Shown here: positions 8,541 to 16,481 of the stretch, piece after piece
Layout of the letters: each line of letters starts with the position of its first letter
Numbering within the stretch: position 1 is the first letter of the stretch
NCBI RefSeq assembly: GCF_001426865.1
Contig: NZ_LMFO01000001.1
Coordinates: forward strand, 806,001-870,000
Reading direction: 5' to 3'
DNA: 64,000 nt
Source of the DNA: Paenibacillus sp. Root52
Lineage (GTDB): Bacteria > Bacillota > Bacilli > Paenibacillales > Paenibacillaceae
Translations under genes and position numbers: made by a program
The notes under the pieces: model-generated
Told to the model about the DNA's origin: nothing
The model's database searches: none
Seen by the model: only the letters and a program-made list of their open reading frames with translations

Positions 8541-9032
8541 CTAACGTCTGCTCGGTGCTTGCGGATAGTTACCAATTACACCTGGATATTGGTACAACAG
8601 CGGCTCATCAAATGTTGCGTAGTCGAAGTTAACCATCAGCAACATAATACGTCTGCCTGTTTTTGGATCACTAATGATAATATGGTCACGACCTGCTGCT
8701 TCAATAATACCTTGGAAGATCCGTGCATTCCATTCTTTGTTTCCTTCATACGTCATATAGAATGTACCGAATTTACCCAGATTAAGGCGCAGGATATTCT
8801 CGATGTAAGATTGTTCAAACTGTGGCGCTGTTGTTGTTATAACGGTTCCTGTAGGCGTCATTGGACTGCCACTGGACACGAGCGGAGGAACAGTTGTGGA
8901 GCTTGGCGACACCATTCCAGGTGTTGGAGACATAGAAGGTGCACCGTTACCGATTTTGTAAGATGTTCCTTGTACTTGCGAATTCGCTTGTTGACCCAAT
9001 ACCTGTGTTGGTTGATAAGGCTGATTAATCAT
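8541..9032 (-). CDS. gerQ: Spore coat protein GerQ
   Basis: A 163-residue protein starting at ATG 9032 (MINQPYQPTQ), behind GGGAGGAA; a longer frame reaching into cwlJ lacks its own ribosome site. The C-terminal two thirds carries the GerQ signature (SYIENILRLNLGK, NKEWNARIF, GIIEAAGRDHIIISDP, MVNFDYATFDEPL). The N-terminal third is a low-complexity Gln/Pro/Ser/Thr region. Known role: GerQ (YwdL) sits in the inner coat, is crosslinked by transglutaminase, and is required for CwlJ to localise. It follows cwlJ after 25 bp, so the two are co-transcribed and probably made in the mother cell. Confidence 0.96.
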   Translation of the reverse strand: MINQPYQPTQVLGQQANSQVQGTSYKIGNGAPSMSPTPGMVSPSSTTVPPLVSSGSPMTPTGTVITTTAPQFEQSYIENILRLNLGKFGTFYMTYEGNKEWNARIFQGIIEAAGRDHIIISDPKTGRRIMLLMVNFDYATFDEPLLYQYPGVIGNYPQAPSRR

Positions 9033-9057
9033 TGATGATTCCTCCCAAAAATTGTTA

Positions 9058-9480
9058 TTAATAGACACTCGGACAGTCTTCCCCTGTAGGACTAAAGAAA
9101 CAATGTGCTTTGAAACGGCCGGTATTTTGCTGGTCATACCACGTTGGCGGGCAATCGCCTACAGGACGGAAAAACCATAGCGAATTGCTGGCTGGCCAAA
9201 TGCGCTCCCCGTTAATTACGCGCTGGGCTAGTCGAATCTCGGATTGTCTGGCTCGCTGATAAAAATATCCCTTCTGCGTAGACTCGAATCCACCGGGGTT
9301 CTGGAACACCATGCGATTGATATCCCGGATATCCCGAAAATCCAAGCAATCCACCAGAACTCGGTTTACGCCAACGTTACCGACTAACAGCATGCCTTGC
9401 TCGCCGTCGCCCTCAGCCTCTGCTCTCAACAGCCTTGCAAGCAGCTTGACATCTTCTGAGTTGGCTTTGATTACAGCCAT
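9058..9480 (-). CDS. cwlJ: Spore cortex-lytic enzyme CwlJ
   Basis: A 140-residue cell wall hydrolase of the SleB/CwlJ family. The start is ATG 9480 (MAVIKANSED), behind AGAGGAGGAA; this matches the B. subtilis CwlJ start, and the upstream extension is not needed. Family features are clear: LLARLLRAEAEGDGEQGMLL with the catalytic-type Glu, NVGVNR, GYFYQRAR, INGERIWPA and LWFFRPVGDCP. It has no signal peptide, as expected for a protein made in the mother cell and kept in the coat. It hydrolyses cortex peptidoglycan during germination, triggered by Ca-dipicolinate. Its partner gerQ lies immediately downstream. Confidence 0.96.
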   Translation of the reverse strand: MAVIKANSEDVKLLARLLRAEAEGDGEQGMLLVGNVGVNRVLVDCLDFRDIRDINRMVFQNPGGFESTQKGYFYQRARQSEIRLAQRVINGERIWPASNSLWFFRPVGDCPPTWYDQQNTGRFKAHCFFSPTGEDCPSVY

Positions 9481-9569
9481 GTTCTGCTTCCTCCTCTGCA
9501 TCAGCTCTTCATCACCGTATATCGTATTGTGCAGGAGCCTATTCGGTGACAAGATGATATCGGATTTTC

Positions 9570-9609
9570 ACAAAAAAAGCCCGGAACCTCAGCAAGTGTG
9601 AGATTCCAG
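9570..9609 (-). terminator. Terminator after duplicated TIM-barrel-like gene
   Basis: An 11-bp stem with two or three G-U pairs (CTGGAATCTCA against TGAGGTTCCGG), a 7-nt loop, then GCTTTTTTT on the minus strand. Confidence 0.85.
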
Positions 9610-9639
9610 GAGATCAAATTTCCTATATAACTCGCCTAT

Positions 9640-11391
9640 TTAAGGCTTGGCTTCTACCCAATAATCATATGCATGTACAATATTACCTTGATAAGCTTGG
9701 AAGTCAGACAGAAGGTTAGGTAATAAAGCTAATTGACGTTCCATCTCTGATGCGCCTGCCTCATAAAAGGAAATGTGCTTGCCTTCAAAATTCTCCTTCA
9801 TTTCGACCGAAATCATTAACGGTTTGCCTAATCGATCAGCGATCTCCATCTCCTGGCTAACAACAGCCGCTATGCCGTTGGAGCCTTCGGCTGAATTACG
9901 GAATGCCATAAGTGACACATGATCTAATGTGTCAATCATAAACTCACTGACCGAGACGTCCTTACCTGGCAGTGGAAATGTATCAAGCCAGATAGCCAAA
10001 TCTGCACTTGTTTCCAAATCGCCATGTCTTTTCGTTTCTTCGTGGAAATAAGCAATATTGGCTGCCCACTCGCTTAACAGCGTATCCCGATCTGATTGCC
10101 ATTCAGGCAAGGTGTAAGGCTCAATGTCGAGATGAATCCCCTTAAACTGTTCATCAGCTTCAACTTCAGCGTTATAATTCGTTACATAATCAATTAAACG
10201 TTGAATACGTGGGCGATTCTCGGCTTTCCCCCAGATCGGATGACCGCCCATAGCATGAATCTCGATCCCTTGTGCCGCAGCACGCTTCACAAATGATCGG
10301 TAGCTAGAGTACGGCTGCTCCAGGTCAAGGCGTACATACAAGAAGTTAATATTTTTTTCTCTAGCAAATTCGAGAATATGCTCCCCACCATCGTTAGTTA
10401 CCTGAGAAGCCTCCCAGATGTAAGTTCCACGGATTTCGGGTGGACTCACTGGATTCTCTGGAGCAGGTGCCGGTTCATCTTCTGGAGCTAACTGGCTCCA
10501 GTACACAATATCATGCACTGCTGCTCCAGCATAAGACGTGTGGTCACGGAACGAATCTGCTACTTCACTCAATACAGCTTCAAGCTCGGCTGTTCCTTTA
10601 TCTGCAAATGTGGTGAACTCTTCACCAGGCATTGGTTTGGTGTTCACCCCAACAGTTACAGATACGCCTTGGGCATCTGCCTCGTTCATATCCTTTTCAA
10701 TTAAGCGAATAATTCCGTTATTGCCTTGAGCAGTATCACGGTATACGAGCAAAGTAATATGATCAAACCGCTCAATGAACCAGTGCGATAACGTTTCGTT
10801 ATCTGCATCTTGGGTTGTTCTTTTCCCTGTTACTGTATAAGAATTGAGCCAAAATGGTAAATCGACATTCACCTGAACGTTTCCAGTCTGTTCTACCTGT
10901 TTCTGTAACAAGGTCATATTATTCATCCAAGATTGCACTAATGCTGACGCATCCGTATTCCACGCTGGTAGAACATAAGGCTTAACATCTAGATGAATCG
11001 CGTCAAACCTTTCTGCAGCTTCCACCGCTAGATTATACTCACTCACCCATGAAGCCAATCGAAGCATAGGACCTTCACGACCTTCGATCGCCCAAGATGG
11101 GTCGCCTCCGAGAGCTTCCACGGTAATGCCCGCCTCAGTCGCTTTGGCAATGAATTCACGATATATCTCAGTTGAAAGGTTCATATTCACATTTACATAG
11201 AGTCTGTTAATCTTATGTTTAGCTGCATTCGCAAGCAGCTCATCTCCTCCGTCACGGATCGAATTCGCCTGCCACACCCAGGCAGCTCTAACATCAGGAC
11301 TAGCCTCAGCAGTCGATTCAAAGCCAGTCATTATGATCCCTCCAATCAGCAGTAAGAGCCAAAGTAGCCTCCGGGATGATTTCCCGAACAT
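9640..11391 (-). CDS. Secreted protein with two tandem TIM-barrel-like domains
   Basis: A 583-residue protein with a signal peptide (hydrophobic 9-23, cleavage near STAEA-SP). It has two homologous halves, about 33-300 and 318-580, joined by a Pro/Glu-rich linker. Matching segments include RAAWVWQANSIRDGGDELL with RGTYIWEASQVTNDGGEHIL, and GGDPSWAIE with GGHPIWGKA. The second copy has HLDIEPYTLPEW (D422, E424), an Asp-x-Glu arrangement like that of TIM-barrel glycosidases. The first copy has HLDVKPYVLPAW, with Lys137 at the Glu position. A sugar-active function is an inference from the motif; the family has no function I recognise. It is probably released or wall-associated. Confidence 0.7.
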   Translation of the reverse strand: MFGKSSRRLLWLLLLIGGIIMTGFESTAEASPDVRAAWVWQANSIRDGGDELLANAAKHKINRLYVNVNMNLSTEIYREFIAKATEAGITVEALGGDPSWAIEGREGPMLRLASWVSEYNLAVEAAERFDAIHLDVKPYVLPAWNTDASALVQSWMNNMTLLQKQVEQTGNVQVNVDLPFWLNSYTVTGKRTTQDADNETLSHWFIERFDHITLLVYRDTAQGNNGIIRLIEKDMNEADAQGVSVTVGVNTKPMPGEEFTTFADKGTAELEAVLSEVADSFRDHTSYAGAAVHDIVYWSQLAPEDEPAPAPENPVSPPEIRGTYIWEASQVTNDGGEHILEFAREKNINFLYVRLDLEQPYSSYRSFVKRAAAQGIEIHAMGGHPIWGKAENRPRIQRLIDYVTNYNAEVEADEQFKGIHLDIEPYTLPEWQSDRDTLLSEWAANIAYFHEETKRHGDLETSADLAIWLDTFPLPGKDVSVSEFMIDTLDHVSLMAFRNSAEGSNGIAAVVSQEMEIADRLGKPLMISVEMKENFEGKHISFYEAGASEMERQLALLPNLLSDFQAYQGNIVHAYDYWVEAKP

Positions 11392-11449
11392 AAACTCCCT
11401 CCATTCGTAGATTGTTATAAAATCACATTCATTATAGCAACCGAGTTAT

Positions 11450-11485
11450 TAAAATCAAATAAGCCCAAGTGCTTAACTTGGGCTT
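11450..11485 (-). terminator. Terminator after SDR gene
   Basis: A perfect 9-bp stem (AAGCCCAAG with CTTGGGCTT) and 7-nt loop, followed on the minus strand by ATTTGATTTTA. Confidence 0.8.
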
Positions 11486-11535
11486 AAGTGTGCTATATCG
11501 TGACGTGGACGTACCCGATTGAATAAATCCCGGTT

Positions 11536-12285
11536 TTAGTCCTCATATATCATTTTTCGAGTCATACCTCCGTCAATAATCAGGTTGGTCCCTGTGACAA
11601 AGGTATTGCTCGGATCCGACAAATATAAACATGCCCGGGAGATATCCGAAGGAATGCCCACACGTCCAGCAGGATGCTGCTCATGATCCGCTTTTTTCAA
11701 TTCATCAACGTTTCCTGTTTCAATCCACCCTGGACTGATACAATTGACCCGAATATGATCTTTACCAAGTGAGACTGCCATAGCATGTGTAAGAGCGACG
11801 ATGGCTCCTTTGGATGCTGCATAAGCTTCCGTCTCAGGCTCAGACATCGATGCTCTTGTCGATGCCATATTGATGATGGCACCTCCATGTTCATTATTCT
11901 TCATATGCTTCGCCGCTTCACGGCTAGCAAGAAAGGTGCTTCTTACATTGGTATTAAGCACATCGTCCCATTCATCTACCGTGAGTTCGTAAGGAGATTT
12001 CCATCTAGCGACGCCTGCATTATTAATCAATATATTAATTTGATCGTACTCCTCAAGCGTTGTGTTGATCAGGTTCGTAATTTCTTCCTCTTTCCGGACA
12101 TCACACTGAACAAAGATGGCTTCGCCCCCTTCATTGCGTATGGAAGCCGCTGCTGCTGCGCCCTCTGCTTCCTGGTAGTCCGCTAATACCACTTTTGCGC
12201 CTGCAACAGCGTAAGCCTCAGCCACACTCCGGCCAATCCCCTGAGCAGCTCCTGTCACAACGACGACTTGATCTGTGAATGACAT
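11536..12285 (-). CDS. Short-chain dehydrogenase/reductase
   Basis: A 249-residue classical SDR. The cofactor motif TGAAQGIG lies at about 12-19, the structural NNAG motif is present as INNAGVARW, and the catalytic Ser-Tyr-Lys set is visible in STRASMSEPETEAYAASKGA (YxxxK). The C-terminus ends with the usual FVTGTNLIIDGGM. It uses NAD(H) or NADP(H); an Asp after the second strand (VVLADYQ) favours NAD(H). The substrate is unknown; glucose-1-dehydrogenase-like and acyl-reductase-like members share this pattern. It is monocistronic, with a terminator after it. Confidence 0.92.
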   Translation of the reverse strand: MSFTDQVVVVTGAAQGIGRSVAEAYAVAGAKVVLADYQEAEGAAAAASIRNEGGEAIFVQCDVRKEEEITNLINTTLEEYDQINILINNAGVARWKSPYELTVDEWDDVLNTNVRSTFLASREAAKHMKNNEHGGAIINMASTRASMSEPETEAYAASKGAIVALTHAMAVSLGKDHIRVNCISPGWIETGNVDELKKADHEQHPAGRVGIPSDISRACLYLSDPSNTFVTGTNLIIDGGMTRKMIYED

Positions 12286-12436
12286 AACTATTCCTCCTCT
12301 ATAATCTATGAATTAGGATGACCCTTATCTGACAAACCTATGTCGAATGAAGGCATCAGTGATTAGGAAAAAGAATCTCTTTTATATATAAAAACACGTT
12401 TACCCTGTTAAGAAACGCTTGTCCACCAAAAAGACA

Positions 12437-12468
12437 TTAAAAAAAGCTTACGCCGTGATGGCGCAAGC
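12437..12468 (-). terminator. Terminator after DUF2500 gene
   Basis: A 9-bp stem with one G-U pair (GCTTGCGCC against GGCGTAAGC), followed on the minus strand by TTTTTTTAATG. Confidence 0.9.
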
Positions 12469-12476
12469 CAGTCGAA

Positions 12477-12869
12477 TTATCCGTGCACACGCTCTGTATA
12501 CCGTCGATTGTTACGCTCAAAGCCTACATAACGTGTGCCCTTGAAGGAAAGACGCCCCTCATCCCCCTCCGAGCATAGACCGTACTCTTCTCCCCTCACT
12601 TTGAACTCGAGACGATCCCCGCTCTCCACTTCAAAAGTGACGTAAAATAATGTACGGGCTGAACTGCCAGATTCAGCGTGCGACTGACTAACCTGCATTC
12701 TCCTGCCTGTAATTCGTGAAGGGACCGTAAGTAAGGGTTCGGTATTATTACGTCCCCATCTCCACACTTCTTTGCCCACGGATAACAATACGATACCTAT
12801 AATCAGTACAAACACAATTGGAAAGACCGTTCCAAACAAATCAAACATCCATGATGATTCAATGCCCAT
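12477..12869 (-). CDS. DUF2500 family membrane protein
   Basis: A 130-residue protein. The start is ATG 12869 (MGIESSWMFD), behind ACGGAGGGAG; upstream extensions have no ribosome site. One membrane helix spans about 11-33, followed by a small beta-rich domain containing VPSRITGRRMQVS, YVTFEVESGDRLEFKV and GRLSFKGTRYVGFER, which match the DUF2500 pattern. The function of the family is unknown. It lacks the His-rich insertion some relatives have between the helix and the conserved YVTFE segment. It is followed by a strong terminator and has a hairpin upstream. Confidence 0.8.
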   Translation of the reverse strand: MGIESSWMFDLFGTVFPIVFVLIIGIVLLSVGKEVWRWGRNNTEPLLTVPSRITGRRMQVSQSHAESGSSARTLFYVTFEVESGDRLEFKVRGEEYGLCSEGDEGRLSFKGTRYVGFERNNRRYTERVHG

Positions 12870-12984
12870 GTCTCTCCCTCCGTTCATATACATTGACCTA
12901 GGAAAGCCGAAGTCTTGACCTGTTTCAGTAATGTATATGCGGCCAGGCATAAAACTTGTTCATTGGATTAAATATTTGAGTAAC

Positions 12985-13030
12985 TAAAACGAAAGAGCCG
13001 AAAAATGAACATAAACGTTCATCTTTCGGC
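12985..13030 (-). terminator. Terminator-like hairpin upstream of DUF2500 gene
   Basis: GCCGAAAGATGAAC pairs with GTTCATTTTTCGGC (14 bp, one G-U) around a 6-nt loop, followed by TCTTTCGTTTT. It may terminate the 13128-13544 gene about 100 bp upstream. It also lies inside a 48-codon minus frame (ATG 13071) with a good GAGGTG site, so it could act as an attenuator instead. Confidence 0.55.
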
Positions 13031-13127
13031 GGAACTAGCAGTCTGATATCGAGGATTAACTTCTCTTTCATATGTTCACCTCTAGTTGTTGTATGATGTG
13101 TTAGGTTTTTCACTTATTGAATAGCTT

Positions 13128-13544
13128 CTAATTCTTAATGGGTCCACCGAGGTAGTCACTTTTGCCTTCCCAAGCATTTATTAAATGTGTCCACCATTCA
13201 AGTGACACTGATCCAAGATGTGTCTCAAATGCTGACAATGTCAACTTCTCATCGCGTAGAATATGATTCTGAATATCCTCCAAAAGACCTACGGATGCTA
13301 ACGCTCTAACCTCATGGTTTCCTTCAGTATGTAGAAGTTCAATCGTTTCGAATAGCTTATCAAATTCATCGGTTTGATTGTTCTTATACATAGCAACAAT
13401 ATGTTCAGCCAAATCAGACATTTCCATATAAAGTAGCCTTTCTTCGCCTTCTTCGTAATTTTCTTTTATATAATTCTCTGATCGTTCCTTATAAGAAGGG
13501 CAACTATCAATTAACAGGTTCATAACCATATCTAGTACAATCAT
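13128..13544 (-). CDS. Small acidic protein, DUF7674-like
   Basis: A 138-residue cytoplasmic, mostly helical protein; the ATG at 13544 follows GAAGGAG. Residues such as LLIDSCPSYKERSENYI, DEFDKLFETIELLHTEGN and VGLLEDIQNHIL resemble small proteins grouped as DUF7674, for which no function is established. It starts 14 bp after the C39-like gene ends, so the two are probably one operon. Small acidic partners next to a papain-fold protein sometimes act as inhibitors or immunity proteins, but nothing here proves that. Confidence 0.6.
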   Translation of the reverse strand: MIVLDMVMNLLIDSCPSYKERSENYIKENYEEGEERLLYMEMSDLAEHIVAMYKNNQTDEFDKLFETIELLHTEGNHEVRALASVGLLEDIQNHILRDEKLTLSAFETHLGSVSLEWWTHLINAWEGKSDYLGGPIKN

Positions 13545-13558
13545 TTACTTCTCCTTCT

Positions 13559-14137
13559 CTACTTGGGCTTAACGACGATATACGAATTTTGGCAAAAAGG
13601 AAGCCAGGTTCTCCATAAGCCATCCAGCTCACGAATTGCAACTTTTCTATTATAATGCGCTTCGTTACAGTTAATGGTATGACTTAATGAATCTACTAAA
13701 TAAAAATGCGTTTCATCATAACCTACAACTGGAACAAAATGCAGATATCGTTGCTTCGGGTTCACTCGGATGAACATAATCACAGGGTTACCTAGACTTA
13801 TTTGCTTCTTTAGCGTGTTAACATCTCCCCGAAGGTAGGATGCATCATACCCTAATCTTTTGAAAAAGACAATGATCCCCTTAGGACTAATGGTTCCATC
13901 CAACAATTTTCTCGGATACTTCTCATATAATTTCTGACCATCGGCTTCGACCCCAAAGTGTCGCAGAACAAAGGCACTAGAAAATGCTGCACATTCATAA
14001 TGGTCTTGCATAGGCATCTCGTTGTTAGATTCGATAAAATAAGCGTTCGGGACTGCCTGAGTATCAATCTGATCTTTCCTCGGAAACTTATAATAATACC
14101 AAATCACGACAAGTACAATGATGAGTCCAAGTGACAT
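13559..14137 (-). CDS. Membrane-anchored C39-like cysteine peptidase domain protein
   Basis: A 192-residue protein with one N-terminal membrane helix (about 3-16) and a papain-like C39 fold. The putative Cys is in HYECAAFSSAFVLRHFG, the His in YLHFVPVVGYD, and an Asp in FYLVDSLSH, in the order expected of C39 peptidase-like proteins. It has no ABC transporter domain, so it is not a bacteriocin exporter. The domain probably faces outward or sits at the membrane. It is followed after 14 bp by a small acidic gene. The peptidase assignment rests on the motif order; the substrate is unknown. Confidence 0.72.
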   Translation of the reverse strand: MSLGLIIVLVVIWYYYKFPRKDQIDTQAVPNAYFIESNNEMPMQDHYECAAFSSAFVLRHFGVEADGQKLYEKYPRKLLDGTISPKGIIVFFKRLGYDASYLRGDVNTLKKQISLGNPVIMFIRVNPKQRYLHFVPVVGYDETHFYLVDSLSHTINCNEAHYNRKVAIRELDGLWRTWLPFCQNSYIVVKPK

Positions 14138-14259
14138 AGGTGTATCTCCTTATAAGTACGATTGATTTATGCGCAATAAAATCTCCGGTTATTATATCGT
14201 ACAATTTCACGTTCTTTTTCTAAGAATTATCCAGTGTTCGTTTCATCTCGCTATGAAAC

Positions 14260-15417
14260 TCATCTTGTCATCTTCTTAAAGTCTTTTTTAATCAAAGCAT
14301 AGATGACGTTATCTACAAATCGGTTCTTCCAGTAGTAATTATCCTTCAGTAAACCCTCTGCTTGGAAGCCTACCTTCTCAAGCACCCTTCTTGAGCCTAC
14401 ATTCTCAGGTTCAACAAAGGCTTCAATTCGGTTTAATTCAAGCGTATCGAACCCATACTCCATGATCTTCTCTAAGACCTCTGTCATAACCCCTTGGCGC
14501 CAGAATTGTGGCGTGAGCTCATACCCGATTGCAACCTTATGATGATTCTTCGCCCAACCGTGAAACCCACATGTCCCCACCACTCGGTTGTCAGACTTCA
14601 GAGCGATCCCCCAGCGAATAGCCTGTTTGTTCTCGAACCTCTGATGCCAGGTTTGAATGAGTTGCTCTGCTTGTTCAATATTCGCAAAGCTCTCCACGTC
14701 GTAGTATTTCGTAACCTCATCCAGCGAAAAGGTCTGAAATATATCTTTCGCATCGTCATGTGTGATCTGTCTTAGGATAAATCGTTCTGTTTCTAATTCA
14801 GGAAACGTAGACATAAGCTCTGATCGCGCTTGAATTAGCCATGGATGTATCAATTTTAGCTTGGAACGATTCTCCCATACCTGATTCAGATATATCAGAA
14901 TGCCTTCATTTAATTTCATTTCATCTACTTTGTGTCTAGCATCAAGTAAGTATTGATGATCCCCTGGAAGTTTCCAAGAAATTTTGTCTGAAATGAAGAG
15001 AACCTTGTCCATGAGAGAAGCTTCTGCTTTCAAAGTTGTATGACATTCGATTGCGTCTAATATCTCTTGATCGGTAATGTTGAAGATTTCCCTCGCCATA
15101 GCTTTGGACAGTTTCTGATGTACGATGCGACCATAGGTGTACTCTTCATCCATGATTTCAATAGAGAGTTTCTTCGCTAAATCCAACATTTCAGCAACAG
15201 GAACAACATTGCTAATATCGTGAAGTAATGCAGCCTGTTCCGCCTTTACAGGATCAGCTCCATAAAGCGTAGCGACACGTTTGGCTTCTGAAGCAACCGA
15301 GAGTGTATGTCCCAGAGTTTCATCATCTTCATACGCTGCAAAAAAAGCTTCGATGTCTTTCTTGAGATCACCTGAAAATTGTATATCCTTTAGGTATGTT
15401 TGGAGAGCTTCATTCAT
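14260..15417 (-). CDS. YqeK-like HD hydrolase fused to GNAT acetyltransferase
   Basis: A 385-residue fusion. The start is ATG 15417 (MNEALQTYLK), because the longer GTG start would overlap its ribosome site AAAGGTGG. Residues 1-200 match the HD-domain family of YqeK, a diadenosine tetraphosphate hydrolase: GHTLSVA (H37), LLHDIS (H66-D67), IVH (H100), ECHTT (H126) and FISD (D144). Residues about 205-385 are a RimJ/RimL-type N-acetyltransferase (ETERFILRQ, VGTCGFHGW, YELTPQFWRQGVMTEV, ENVGSRRVLEKVGF). The acceptor is unknown. Both halves look complete, so the fusion should be bifunctional. Confidence 0.86.
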   Translation of the reverse strand: MNEALQTYLKDIQFSGDLKKDIEAFFAAYEDDETLGHTLSVASEAKRVATLYGADPVKAEQAALLHDISNVVPVAEMLDLAKKLSIEIMDEEYTYGRIVHQKLSKAMAREIFNITDQEILDAIECHTTLKAEASLMDKVLFISDKISWKLPGDHQYLLDARHKVDEMKLNEGILIYLNQVWENRSKLKLIHPWLIQARSELMSTFPELETERFILRQITHDDAKDIFQTFSLDEVTKYYDVESFANIEQAEQLIQTWHQRFENKQAIRWGIALKSDNRVVGTCGFHGWAKNHHKVAIGYELTPQFWRQGVMTEVLEKIMEYGFDTLELNRIEAFVEPENVGSRRVLEKVGFQAEGLLKDNYYWKNRFVDNVIYALIKKDFKKMTR

Positions 15418-15466
15418 ATCGAGAACCACCTTTACTATGATCTTGGCTATTTCTCTTATCCTTTTA

Positions 15467-15931
15467 TCATGTTCTTAAAAGGCTAGTATCTTCTTCTTTC
15501 AAATCAACAAAAATAGGTCTTTGTACAATATTAATGTCGTCTAGGACAATGCCTTCAATGCTCTTAAACATAAGCTGTAAGGATTCATTTTGTGGATCTC
15601 TATATGTGAGATTAATGCCATCCTCAGCGAGTTTGCCTTCTAAGTCAGCTTCTACGTTAAACAAAAACATAACAAATACAACTTTATTACCGTCAGGATA
15701 TGTATACTTCATTCGTTCGCCGGTATAAATTGCATGTAAATGATATTGCTTAACCGTAAGACCTGTCTCTTCTTTTACTTCTCTAATCATGGTCTCTTCA
15801 ATAGTCTCACCGGCTTCCATTCCGCCACCAGGCAATCCCCAATCACCATAATCTGATCGTCTCTGTAATAGTATTCTTCCACAATCGTCTTGGATAATGG
15901 CTCCACCTGTAACAATAATATTTCTACCCAT
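15467..15931 (-). CDS. Nudix hydrolase
   Basis: A Nudix-fold pyrophosphohydrolase of 154 residues from ATG 15931 (MGRNIIVTGG), which has AGGAC at good spacing; the ATG 18 bp upstream is also possible but lacks a ribosome site. The Nudix box is intact (GGGMEAGETIEETMIREV with the following KEETGL), including the REVKEE metal-binding glutamates. Substrate strand residues suggest a nucleotide or nucleotide-sugar diphosphate, but the exact substrate cannot be told. It lies 20 bp or less downstream of a GNAT gene in the same strand run. Confidence 0.88.
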   Translation of the reverse strand: MGRNIIVTGGAIIQDDCGRILLQRRSDYGDWGLPGGGMEAGETIEETMIREVKEETGLTVKQYHLHAIYTGERMKYTYPDGNKVVFVMFLFNVEADLEGKLAEDGINLTYRDPQNESLQLMFKSIEGIVLDDINIVQRPIFVDLKEEDTSLLRT

Positions 15932-15951
15932 CGTTTCAGTCCTATTCATGG

Positions 15952-16452
15952 TTAGGATATGTGCAATACGTACTTCACTTGCGTTTTATTTTGTCCCTGA
16001 ATCGTTTCAGTCTTTTCTGCAACTACTACAAAGTCTCTCTTCTCATAGAAGGCTCTGCCTACCTGATTTTCTTTGCCTACCCATGCAAATAATTGATGAA
16101 TAGGTTGTAGAATTTGAATGTACTCTTGAATAAAACCATTACCAATGCCCATTTTGTGAAACTCAGGTCTTACATAAATTCGTAACAATTCATACTCCTC
16201 TTCAGACACTTGTCTGGTCTGAGCGTAACCAACAGCTTTCTCATTACATTCTGCAATTAAGAAACTTCGCTTCGCACTCTGAAGATCTCTCTCAATAGAT
16301 AAACGTAAATTTTCACTGGAATACGCTCTACTGATAAAATCACGAATGTACTCCTCAGTGTAGATCTCACCATAAGTATACGTCCATGTCTCGTGCGCTA
16401 TCGATTGAATGTAAGGGATATCCTCATTTGCAGCAAACCTGATTTTAACCAT
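15952..16452 (-). CDS. GNAT family N-acetyltransferase
   Basis: A 166-residue acetyl-CoA-dependent acetyltransferase. ATG 16452 (MVKIRFAAN) follows GAGGGTGG; the longer frame is not supported. The N-terminal motif IRFAANEDIPYIQSIAHETW and the acetyl-CoA binding region EEYELLRIYVRPEFHKMGIGNGFIQ are typical (the R/QxxGxG/A loop is KMGIGN). The catalytic base and substrate are not obvious. The stop codon is 2 bp from the first ATG of the Nudix gene. Candidate roles range from small-molecule detoxification to protein acetylation. Confidence 0.86.
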   Translation of the reverse strand: MVKIRFAANEDIPYIQSIAHETWTYTYGEIYTEEYIRDFISRAYSSENLRLSIERDLQSAKRSFLIAECNEKAVGYAQTRQVSEEEYELLRIYVRPEFHKMGIGNGFIQEYIQILQPIHQLFAWVGKENQVGRAFYEKRDFVVVAEKTETIQGQNKTQVKYVLHIS

Positions 16453-16481
16453 GTAGCCACCCTCTCCCCAAACTATGAATT

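Noticed and set aside
8559..9035. Plus-strand frame opposite gerQ
   Set aside because: It is the complement of a clear GerQ gene and encodes a Cys/Trp/Arg-rich sequence without family features.
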